A stretch of DNA of 13,144 nt from JAHJDO01 sp030671985 [NCBI: bacterium] (GTDB lineage Bacteria > JAHJDO01), in NCBI GenBank assembly GCA_030671985.1, contig DAOVHI010000027.1, positions 1 through 13,144 of the forward strand. The letters are read 5' to 3'. The notes under the pieces were generated by a model. That model was not told where the DNA came from, searched no databases, and saw only the letters and a list, made by a program, of their open reading frames with translations. Of this stretch, positions 1 to 6,945 are shown in pieces. The stretch's first letter is position 1. Each line of letters begins with the position of its first letter. The translations under genes were made by a program, and so were the position numbers.

Positions 1-700
1 AATCCATACAACGCGATTTTAATAAAGACTCTACAACCTGCATTGTCAATTTTATCTGACGAGCCACATCATCACGATACATACTCATTCCTTTTGTACT
101 TATACTGGCTGTTCCTGAAATGTATAAGAACCTGTGCGTGGGGCAGGTCGTTTCCACAGCCCGGCTGAAGGAACTTTTATAGTCAAGCGCTGGACATTGT
201 AAAGGAGAAGGAACTGTCTTAATACTAAATAGGTCTGTCTTAGGCTTAATCGCAATTGCAGAGACGATAAGCGCTGCGCCGAATGGGTTGGCTGAGCCAA
301 TACCGGTACTTGCCGGCACAAATTTTTTAAAAACACCATTTTCTGTCATGAACTTTGTGCGAACACGGTTAAACCCGTCATACCAGTCCAGAAGATGGTC
401 AAGAAAATACCATGTTCGTACTATATCCGTAAATTGCATATCGCACTGACTCAGCGCTGTATTCATGACTTGGAAAACAGAATGGGACTGATTTTCACGG
501 CTGGCTCCTTTATCTTGCGGCAGGATATTGCCTAACCAGCAATAGCGGGCATAATCATCTTCATACCACCTGCCAATAACCTGATTATCAATAACAATTG
601 GACTGGTATTTATCCCTGAAACTGCTATGGGCTGCATAGAAAGCAACTGCAAATTTAAAGCGTCGGCATTAGGATGTGTTTTAAGTTTTTTTGCATTCAT
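1..700 (-). CDS. Rid/YjgF-like protein resembling FkbO/Hyg5 chorismatases (C-terminus cut by window edge)
   Basis: The frame is open from ATG 700 to the left edge, 233 codons plus one base with no stop. AAGGG lies 8 bases before the ATG, and the gap to the PPC gene is 24 bases, so it belongs to the same operon. No signal peptide is seen. Residues 95-117 include RTWYFLDHLLDWYDGFNRVR, followed by PASTGIG at 129-135. Residues 177-200 read FSRAVE, then LYISGTASI, the start of a Rid-type domain, then DDVARQIKLTMQVVESLLK. This two-part layout and the SGTASI motif resemble FkbO/Hyg5/XanB2 chorismatases, but the GHxSxH that I recall after SGTASI is STKGMSMY here. The C-terminal part, including the catalytic glutamate of chorismatases, lies outside. 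A plain Rid-family imine deaminase-like role, or no chorismate activity, is possible. Confidence 0.72.
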   Translation of the reverse strand, partial: MNAKKLKTHPNADALNLQLLSMQPIAVSGINTSPIVIDNQVIGRWYEDDYARYCWLGNILPQDKGASRENQSHSVFQVMNTALSQCDMQFTDIVRTWYFLDHLLDWYDGFNRVRTKFMTENGVFKKFVPASTGIGSANPFGAALIVSAIAIKPKTDLFSIKTVPSPLQCPALDYKSSFSRAVETTCPTHRFLYISGTASISTKGMSMYRDDVARQIKLTMQVVESLLKSRCMD

Positions 701-724
701 AGAGTTATCCCTTTCTAATTATTA

Positions 725-2962
725 TTATTCAACTATTTCAAATGGAATAGCAGGCGCGGTAATGATATATTTTTGTTTATTCAGTCTGGTAATGCCTGTC
801 AGGATCAAATTGCTCTTTAAGCCGATCGCAACGTCATTATTTGCCTTAATAGTAATCTTGCTTGTGACTTTGTTGCGTCTGAACCCGGACTTGGACATTG
901 TTATGCCTTGAGGCGGATCTTTTAATCGCAATCTTATGCCGCGAACGTTGCTTGAATGGCGAATTACATTGACAACAACAGTAGCCACGCCATTGCGGCG
1001 GATTTTAAGCTTGTCGTTAGTCATAACATCAGCAGAAAGAGTAAACACAGCCGGAGTTACCAAAACAAACAACTTTTGGGTTGAAACTAAATGTCTGTAG
1101 AGAAATGCCTGCATCGTATCGTCGGCAGGGACAGCATAACGATTATATTCTTGTCCTCCAATTACAGCTGTACCAGTTATCTTAGGAAAGATAATTCTCT
1201 GCGGAATGTCAGCCGAAGCCGTGATTGTTATATCTGCTTTGTCTTCTTTATCCGCAATCACAGCATTGTCAATGGAAAGACCTTTAGTCTCGTCTGCCAC
1301 AGAAAGCTTTATCGCTCCGTCAAAACCGTCTTTACGCAGAGCATGCACAGTCATAGCTGCACTACTGCCGGACGCTACAGTAATGATGGATGGGACAATA
1401 CGTAGTTGGAAATCGGGCCGTTTTTGACTAAGCCGCAGACGATAAGCATGCTTAATGCTGCCGTTATTCTGAATATCTCCAATCCGAACAAAATAAGTTC
1501 CATCAGCCGGAAGTTTATAAGTCAGGTAAGAATCCGCGTGATGTGTCATTAGACCAGCGCCTTTGTCCTCGTAATCATCGTTCATTTGAAGTTGTTTGCC
1601 GCTGCTGTCTGTTAGTTTAAGAATAGAATCAATGGGTGAATTGAGCCGTCTGGCATAAACTTCAGCTATGATTTCCTGACCAGCTTTTCCTGTAAAAGCA
1701 AATGCGTCCCAGTCGCCAGATACCTGAATACGACCATTGACTATAATCGGAAGCGAGACGGATTGTGCCTCTTGTTGGTTATTGTTCGGCTCAGATTCAT
1801 ATTTTTCAGGTAATGTATTAACATCAAGCCGTATAGGATTGGAAATAAGTCCATTCTTGCATTTTAATGTCATATCTTTGAAAGAAGCTTCATTACCCAT
1901 ATTGCACATGAGACAGGTGACAGGCAGGTTTTTCCCAAATAGCTCTACAAAAACTTTATTCCCGACAGTTCCCCCAAGAGGAAAATGGCTGGTAATAAAT
2001 GGCAGCTGACCTACGGTTATACGGTAAACAAAATCTCTACGTCCGCGATAAATAGAGTCCCTGATCTCCAAAATATACTCGCCATCTTCAGGAACATCAT
2101 AAAACAAAACTGGATCAGGATTGAATTCATAGTCATCCACATAGCCCACTTCTTTACCTGTAGCGTCAAGCAGCGATACTACAGCCTGAAACCAGCCGGG
2201 CACCGCATCGGCTAAATAAGGCACAAGAGCTCTGGCTTTAGTTTCAAAAACAAGGGTTTGTCCTTTTTTGGCTCTTATCCTGAAACGGTCAATATCACCA
2301 GGCATAATCTGTCCGTTAATCAACAGAGGAAATGGTGATAATACTGCAACGTCAGGTTTCCTGTCATTTGGCTCTTTTTCCATGTATTCAGGCAGATTAC
2401 CAACATAAAAAATAACAGAATTGGACACTCCTGCTGAAGTAAGAAGACGCAATTCCCGCTGACCAGGCTTCGCATCGGCAGAAATAGACAATCGCAAAAT
2501 AACAGCCTCTTCAATCCGAGCGTTAGGGTTCTTTAAAGTTCTCCTTTTTTTTCTCAAAGTTGTTTTAATTGATATTTTTCCCCCGTCCATATTCTCTATC
2601 CAAGTTATAAAACTTATTGCTTTTTTTTTCTTATCAGAAGATTTGGTTATATCAATCATTTTCATAATCTGATTGCCATCCGTTTTATTTTGTTTGATCT
2701 TTTCTTGAGCAAATTTAATTCTCGAAAGTGTTTCAGGTAAAATATGCTCAAGTATTTCGGCCTTAACACCTCCGCCTGTTATATGAATAGCGTAAACTTT
2801 GTAAAAATGCTGACCGCCAATCTCTGCCTTAAAAGTGGTGTTTTGCTGTCCTCCTGCAGGATAAACACAGTCAATATGCGGCGGTTTGGCGGCTTGCGCG
2901 CAATACGGAGAGACAAGTAAAAATAAAAATATAATCTGCATAATACATCTGCTTGATTTCAT
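725..2962 (-). CDS. Secreted PPC-domain (pre-peptidase C-terminal) protein
   Basis: 745 residues, exported by a signal peptide (hydrophobic run IIFLFLLVSPYCAQA, likely cut near residue 24). An IPT-like segment with VYPAGGQQNTTFKAEIGGQ begins near 33. Two PPC beta-sandwich domains follow: about 195-318, opening with EKEPND, and about 388-512, opening with YESEPNN, each with a D-x-D-x-(F/Y) core and a closing (D/E)G-x-Y strand. A second IPT-like segment (FPLGGTVGNKVFVELFG, 327-343) separates them. The last 230 residues look like beta-rich Ig-like domains. There is no catalytic domain, so it probably binds a polymer or surface partner. Proteins of this layout often accompany DUF1549 and DUF1501 genes in planctomycetes. 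The gene starts 13 bases after DUF1501, with GAGGA overlapping that stop. It ends with three tandem in-frame TAA codons (727-719). Confidence 0.85.
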   Translation of the reverse strand: MKSSRCIMQIIFLFLLVSPYCAQAAKPPHIDCVYPAGGQQNTTFKAEIGGQHFYKVYAIHITGGGVKAEILEHILPETLSRIKFAQEKIKQNKTDGNQIMKMIDITKSSDKKKKAISFITWIENMDGGKISIKTTLRKKRRTLKNPNARIEEAVILRLSISADAKPGQRELRLLTSAGVSNSVIFYVGNLPEYMEKEPNDRKPDVAVLSPFPLLINGQIMPGDIDRFRIRAKKGQTLVFETKARALVPYLADAVPGWFQAVVSLLDATGKEVGYVDDYEFNPDPVLFYDVPEDGEYILEIRDSIYRGRRDFVYRITVGQLPFITSHFPLGGTVGNKVFVELFGKNLPVTCLMCNMGNEASFKDMTLKCKNGLISNPIRLDVNTLPEKYESEPNNNQQEAQSVSLPIIVNGRIQVSGDWDAFAFTGKAGQEIIAEVYARRLNSPIDSILKLTDSSGKQLQMNDDYEDKGAGLMTHHADSYLTYKLPADGTYFVRIGDIQNNGSIKHAYRLRLSQKRPDFQLRIVPSIITVASGSSAAMTVHALRKDGFDGAIKLSVADETKGLSIDNAVIADKEDKADITITASADIPQRIIFPKITGTAVIGGQEYNRYAVPADDTMQAFLYRHLVSTQKLFVLVTPAVFTLSADVMTNDKLKIRRNGVATVVVNVIRHSSNVRGIRLRLKDPPQGITMSKSGFRRNKVTSKITIKANNDVAIGLKSNLILTGITRLNKQKYIITAPAIPFEIVE

Positions 2963-2975
2963 TAATTTATAATCC

Positions 2976-4289
2976 TCATTTCATTATTTCTTTGAGACGT
3001 CCGCCACCCTTAACTTTCTTTGGGTCAGGCGTTAAACGAACACATAATCCCTCCGGATGAGGCAGAAATCCATCAGGGTCTATACCTAACAGTTCATACA
3101 TACTGCCTATCAGATCCCACGGGTAGACAGGTCTCTCTTTTACATTTATGCCTTTTTCGTCCGAAGCGCCGACAACCTGTCCACCGAGGAAACCTCCTCC
3201 CGCAACTAGAGTTGAGAACACATTGCCCCAATGACTTCGCCCTCCATTCCATGGCGCATCCCAGTCAACTTTTGGTCCACGTCCAAATTCACCGCTGCAC
3301 CAGACAATAGTAGTGTCCAGTAGCCCACGATCAGACAAATCCTGTAAAAGAACAGCCAGACCTCTGTCCAGTTCAGGCATCATCTTGTTCATAGCCTGAA
3401 AGTGCTGTTTATGCGTATCCCACCCTTTATAATTTATAGTTACAAAAGGAACTCCGCTTTCAACTAACCGACGCGCTAGCAAACAGGATTGACCAAAGGT
3501 ATTACGGCCATATTTCTCCCTTATATCTTCATCTTCAGTGGAAAGGTCAAAAACCTTTCCTTCATCACCTAAAATCAATTCATATGCTTTTTGTTCATAC
3601 TCATCCACCTTCCTGAACAGTGGATTATCTTTCATTTTCCGACCAAGTGTATCTAAATTATGAAGCAGGATGCGACGTTCTTTTTGACGTTTTTCACTTA
3701 TGCCCTTAGCAACAATTCCCTCTACTAAAAAAGGGTCTTTGTTCGGATCGCCGCCGGTACAAAAAGGCTTGTAACGCCGCCCCAAAAAACCAGCTTCGGA
3801 AAAACGACCCTGAGATGTAGTTATTGTAATATATGGCGGTAGCATACCTGTATATCCTGCATCATAGCCTTTATATAGACTGACAACCGCGCCAACAGAA
3901 GGATAAACTAGTCCGTCGCCGGGCATGCGGCCGGTCTGGACCATGTAACAAGCGGTTTCATGAGAATTTATGCCATGAGTCATACTTCGTATAATAGAAT
4001 ATTTATCCGCCTGCTGCGCCAGCAACGGTAGTTTCTGACCAATCTTAATACCGTTCACATTAGTTGCTATTGGTTCATTAAGAGGTCCGCAATAGTCATA
4101 GCCAGCACCAGGTTTTGGGTCAAAAGTATCCAGATGCGACGGTCCGCCCCAAAGCCAGATTTGGATAACAGACTTGGCTTTTGCCTGCTTAATATCAGCT
4201 TGAGCATCCAAACTCAACAAGTTAGACAGTATACAGATGACTGTGCCAAACAGCGTGCAACGCAGAAAAACATTATATTGCTTTTTCAT
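2976..4289 (-). CDS. DUF1501 secreted protein (alkaline-phosphatase/sulfatase-like fold)
   Basis: 437 residues. The N-terminus MKKQYNVFLRCTLFGTVICI with LLSLDAQA is a Sec-type signal. The mature part opens with IWLWGGPSHLDTFDPKPGA (44-62), the diagnostic DUF1501 motif with Asp54 and Asp57. GWDTHKQHF (289-297), WCSGEFGRGPK (330-340) and NGGRSHWGNVF (348-358) supply the other acidic and histidine residues expected of a metal-dependent hydrolase fold related to sulfatases and phosphatases. The substrate is unknown. Many DUF1501 proteins use a Tat signal with a twin arginine; none is visible here. It lies 15 bases after the DUF1549/DUF1553 gene, its usual partner, with AGGA 7 bases before the ATG. 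The PPC-domain gene follows after 13 bases. Confidence 0.9.
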   Translation of the reverse strand: MKKQYNVFLRCTLFGTVICILSNLLSLDAQADIKQAKAKSVIQIWLWGGPSHLDTFDPKPGAGYDYCGPLNEPIATNVNGIKIGQKLPLLAQQADKYSIIRSMTHGINSHETACYMVQTGRMPGDGLVYPSVGAVVSLYKGYDAGYTGMLPPYITITTSQGRFSEAGFLGRRYKPFCTGGDPNKDPFLVEGIVAKGISEKRQKERRILLHNLDTLGRKMKDNPLFRKVDEYEQKAYELILGDEGKVFDLSTEDEDIREKYGRNTFGQSCLLARRLVESGVPFVTINYKGWDTHKQHFQAMNKMMPELDRGLAVLLQDLSDRGLLDTTIVWCSGEFGRGPKVDWDAPWNGGRSHWGNVFSTLVAGGGFLGGQVVGASDEKGINVKERPVYPWDLIGSMYELLGIDPDGFLPHPEGLCVRLTPDPKKVKGGGRLKEIMK

Positions 4290-4304
4290 TGGCGTTTCCT
4301 TTTT

Positions 4305-5876
4305 TTAGTGTCTAAACATAAACTCCTTGGTATTTATAAGCGCCCAAATCAGATCGCCGACAGCTTCACCTTTAGTCAAACCGGAGCAGTGAATATATTC
4401 CACTACAGTATTATGTTCCGTATCTGTGGGCAGACGCGATAGAATAGAAACATAAATTTGCTTAATAAGCCGATCATCGTTACGGAAGCTTTTTATCACT
4501 TTACGCAAGAAACTAGGTCTATAAATTTTATTTTGAATGTGAGTTGAATTAATAAAATGCAGGCGTTGCATCATTGAGAATTTGTTGTTTCTTTCCGATA
4601 AATATCCTGTATCTCGCGGAGGCCGTCCAAATAACGCCAAAAAAGAACTATCTATACTGCCGTCTGCCAGAGTAATAGTGCGCTGTTGAGGCGGAATAAA
4701 GGTAAAAGGTTCAGGGATAAGGCTAAAATAACTTTCCCTTGTCCCTGTAAGCTGGCAAACAGCGTCAATCAGCACTTCGGCGTCAAGCCGCCGCACCTGA
4801 TAATGAGAAAAATTAACTTTATCATCAGCATTGTAATTGTTAGGTATTGACGAAAGCTGATAAGTCGCTGAATTCAAGATCAAGCGGTAGATATGTTTCA
4901 GGTCATATTTGTGTTTTACAAGTTCTTTTGCCAGCCAGTTTAGAAGTTCCGGGTTCTGCGGCGGATTATCCGCTCGGATATCATCAGCCTCATGCACAAT
5001 TCCTCTACCCAATAGCCAGTACCAGATACGGTTAACAATGTTGTTGGCAAAATAAGGATTATCCTGAGCGGTCAGCCAATCGGCAAAAACTGCCCGCGGA
5101 TCAATATCCGGGTCAAGCTGTATTTTTTCTCCTAAGATATCGGTTTGCTGAGACTTGCCTGACGGATTATAATAGACAATCTCTTCTTTCCATTCCCCTG
5201 TTTTTTTATAGCCTATTTGGGAAAAGAAAGCAGTCATAGACAGACGCTGCGCATGAGTCCATTTTTGAGTACGCATACCCATGAAAATCAAAGCTGCTGT
5301 CTCAGCTATTTTCTGCGGCTCGTGCTGCGAACCTATCCTGTAAAAATTAACAGGCGGATCACGGAAATTACTTCCGCTTGAGACCAGTAATGTTCTGGCA
5401 AACAGGTCATATGGCATATTCTCTTTCAGGGATACTTTGATCCAGCGGTGGTAGGCTTGTACAGCATTGGGCCAGAGGTTACTTGGAAATTCAGATTTGA
5501 CCCGCAGCAGATCACACCACTTCATAGACCAGTAATCAGAATATTCTTCCCGCTCCAGCAGTTTATCAATCACCAGACGTCTCTTCTCAGGGTTACGATC
5601 CGATAAAAATGACCAGACTTCCTTTGCCCGAGGTAAAGTTCCGATTACATCCAGATAAACACGGCGCAAAAAGACTTCATCAGAACATTCATCAGATGGC
5701 TGAATACCCAACTTTTTAAGCCGAGCCAACACCATTTCATCAATGCGGTTATTTGCTTTCATTACGTATAGATGGGCAGGAATCTGCGTGTTTGCAACCC
5801 CATCGTGCTGCTCTAAGCCACGCGCAGTAATAAGGAACATAATTAAAAATACCCAAAAAGTTACTTTAACTCTCAT
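4305..5876 (-). CDS. Secreted DUF1549/DUF1553 protein lacking the CxxCH motif
   Basis: 523 residues. The N-terminus is a signal peptide (VKVTFWVFLIMFLITARG). DUF1549 occupies about 43-240, with FLRRVYLDVIGTLPRAKEV and the YSDYWSMKWCDLLR segment. DUF1553 runs from about 260 to the end, with NPYFANNIVNRIWYWLLGRG, the HIYRLILNSATYQLS segment and VRRLDAEVLIDAVCQLTGT. Such proteins are abundant in Planctomycetota and relatives, usually paired with DUF1501 proteins as here; their biochemical role is not established. Most copies carry a CaqCHnHPf cytochrome-like motif in DUF1549. Here the equivalent site reads GMRTQKWTHAQRLSMTAFF, so it is missing. Start: ATG 5876 is chosen because it follows the DUF3106 stop by 4 bases, has AAGGA upstream and begins a signal peptide. 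The longer frame from 6026 would overlap DUF3106 by 146 bases and bury the signal peptide. Confidence 0.88.
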   Translation of the reverse strand: MRVKVTFWVFLIMFLITARGLEQHDGVANTQIPAHLYVMKANNRIDEMVLARLKKLGIQPSDECSDEVFLRRVYLDVIGTLPRAKEVWSFLSDRNPEKRRLVIDKLLEREEYSDYWSMKWCDLLRVKSEFPSNLWPNAVQAYHRWIKVSLKENMPYDLFARTLLVSSGSNFRDPPVNFYRIGSQHEPQKIAETAALIFMGMRTQKWTHAQRLSMTAFFSQIGYKKTGEWKEEIVYYNPSGKSQQTDILGEKIQLDPDIDPRAVFADWLTAQDNPYFANNIVNRIWYWLLGRGIVHEADDIRADNPPQNPELLNWLAKELVKHKYDLKHIYRLILNSATYQLSSIPNNYNADDKVNFSHYQVRRLDAEVLIDAVCQLTGTRESYFSLIPEPFTFIPPQQRTITLADGSIDSSFLALFGRPPRDTGYLSERNNKFSMMQRLHFINSTHIQNKIYRPSFLRKVIKSFRNDDRLIKQIYVSILSRLPTDTEHNTVVEYIHCSGLTKGEAVGDLIWALINTKEFMFRH

Positions 5877-5880
5877 CGGT

Positions 5881-6429
5881 TTATCTTTTCCTTCTTGTTC
5901 CTTTGCGCTGAACAGTGTCTCTGTTTTTGCGAGTGTCAGTTCGACTTCTACGTTTATCGACACCGAAATTTGTTTTTTTAATACCCGCATCATTCTGTCT
6001 GTAATTTGACATTTTCTTAAGAACATTAATTCTTCTATCTAGTTTTTCTGCTTTATTCCTGTTACCTGTGCGAGTAGCTTTCTCTCTGAGATTTTGAAGC
6101 CTCTCAATACGCTTACTAATTAGTTCTTTCTTTTTCTCAACTGATAATGACCGCCATTTTTTGTGCCTGTTAATCAGATTTCTTCTTTGTTCTTTAGGCA
6201 GGTTTTTGAAGGTTTTATATGTTTTTATAATTTTATTTCTCTTTTCCTGCGGCATGCTTTTCCATGTTTTATATTTTCTTCTGAGTTGTTTTTTCTCCTG
6301 AATAGAGAGTTTTTGCCATTTTCTGTAATTTGTATTAAAATTTTCTTTTGCAGTAATAGACTGACTGAAAGAAGAAATTAGTATAATTAGTAAAAAATAT
6401 TTAACCGGTTTTTTGAATTTAGTCCACAT
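5881..6429 (-). CDS. Secreted basic DUF3106-like helical repeat protein
   Basis: 182 residues. An N-terminal signal peptide is clear: a basic start, the hydrophobic run YFLLIILISS, and a likely cleavage after SITA (residue 27). The mature part has an 18-residue repeat with an aromatic anchor at Trp38, Trp56, Phe74 and Trp92. The rough unit is YKxWKxLPxEKRxxLIxx. This is the pattern of DUF3106 proteins, which I recognise from its W-x-x-L-x-x-E-(K/R) repeats; their function is unknown. A basic, low-complexity tail (about 150-182) follows. The gene starts 2 bases after the anti-sigma stop. Secreted helical proteins beside sigma/anti-sigma pairs can act as periplasmic sensors, as CpxP does for another envelope system, so a role in sensing is a reasonable inference but unproven. 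It ends 4 bases before the DUF1549 gene. Confidence 0.8.
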   Translation of the reverse strand: MWTKFKKPVKYFLLIILISSFSQSITAKENFNTNYRKWQKLSIQEKKQLRRKYKTWKSMPQEKRNKIIKTYKTFKNLPKEQRRNLINRHKKWRSLSVEKKKELISKRIERLQNLREKATRTGNRNKAEKLDRRINVLKKMSNYRQNDAGIKKTNFGVDKRRSRTDTRKNRDTVQRKGTRRKR

Positions 6430-6431
6430 TA

Positions 6432-6887
6432 TTAGATCTCCACAGATTCTTCTTTTACAACAGGCAGATCCGTAAGCAAATCCAGATTCTCAAGAATTTC
6501 CAGATTTTCTAACATCTCTATATTTTTAACGATTTCTTTATCATGTGAGTTTGGCAGGTAATCTTTATAAAATAGGCTGAATACCAAGAGCACAGCCGCT
6601 ACCATTACAGGTGACCATCTAAAAAGAAACCTGTTCCATGAAAAGACATTCGGAAATTTATCAAGCTCTTCCGATTCCGTCTTTTCCCAGAATTCAGCTC
6701 GTGCTTCTTTTGAAGGCTTTATCGTTTCCAGCTTATTCAGCAAATTCCATGCATTAGCCAGGAGTTTCGCTTCCGAACTGCATTCAGAACAAGTTGACAG
6801 ATGTTGTCTTACCAATTCTTCTTTTTCTTGCTCAAGTTCACTATCCAGAAATCCCGGAAGTAATTTTTTGATTTTCAAGCAATTCAT
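6432..6887 (-). CDS. Membrane-anchored zinc-finger anti-sigma factor
   Basis: Predicted inhibitor of the adjacent ECF sigma factor. The 151-residue protein starts with a ZAS-type domain: Cys3, then His29-x3-Cys33-x2-Cys36 in HLSTCSEC, which binds zinc and grips the sigma factor in the cytoplasm. A hydrophobic stretch at about 90-107 (WSPVMVAAVLLVFSLFY) is a single membrane span. The short outer part ends in a regular tail, residues 125-142, of three hexapeptides: MLENLE, ILENLD, LLTDLP. This may be the sensory or partner-binding element. GGAGGG lies about 10 bases before the ATG, a strong ribosome binding site compared with the sigma gene's absent one. It stops 2 bases before the DUF3106 gene, so the two are surely co-expressed and probably work together. 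Confidence 0.88.
   Translation of the reverse strand: MNCLKIKKLLPGFLDSELEQEKEELVRQHLSTCSECSSEAKLLANAWNLLNKLETIKPSKEARAEFWEKTESEELDKFPNVFSWNRFLFRWSPVMVAAVLLVFSLFYKDYLPNSHDKEIVKNIEMLENLEILENLDLLTDLPVVKEESVEI
6462..6515 (-). repeat. Three 18-base (6-residue) repeats in the anti-sigma tail
   Basis: Codons 125-142 of the anti-sigma gene form three in-frame 18-base units, encoding MLENLE, ILENLD and LLTDLP. The first two units share most bases; the third has diverged. The pattern places Leu at positions 2 and 5 of each unit. Confidence 0.6.
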
Positions 6888-6909
6888 TACTTATACTCCC
6901 TCCATTTTT

Positions 6910-6935
6910 ATAGACACATAACTATTATAAAAGTT
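6910..6935 (-). promoter_or_regulatory. Possible ECF-type promoter before the anti-sigma gene
   Basis: The 58-base gap between the sigma and anti-sigma genes is the largest in the window. On the minus strand it reads AACTT (6935-6931), 16 bases, then TCTAT (6914-6910). This resembles the sigma-E-type pattern of an AAC-containing -35 element and a TC-rich -10 element, although the preceding GG of the consensus is missing. If real, the sigma factor would drive its own regulator and the downstream secreted-protein genes. The region is AT-rich, so chance matches are likely. Confidence 0.25.
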
Positions 6936-6945
6936 GTTACAAAAC

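Noticed and set aside
100-339. A 79-codon minus-strand frame inside the Rid-like gene.
   Set aside because: It lies in another frame fully inside the 233-codon open frame from ATG 700, has no recognisable domain and no ribosome binding site.
719-727. Three tandem in-frame TAA codons at the end of the PPC gene, considered as a sign of recoding or readthrough control.
   Set aside because: Tandem stops are common in AT-rich DNA, and the next gene has its own ribosome binding site and start in the expected place.
2625-2640. Poly-A/T tracts within the PPC gene and near the gcvT/gcvH junction as possible frameshift sites.
   Set aside because: All frames across the tracts stay intact and match expected protein lengths, so no frameshift is needed.
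5877-6026. A 50-codon upstream extension of the DUF1549/DUF1553 gene starting at 6026.
   Set aside because: It overlaps the well-supported DUF3106 gene by 146 bases and would bury the signal peptide. ATG 5876 has a suitable upstream AAGGA and a 4-base gap to the previous stop.
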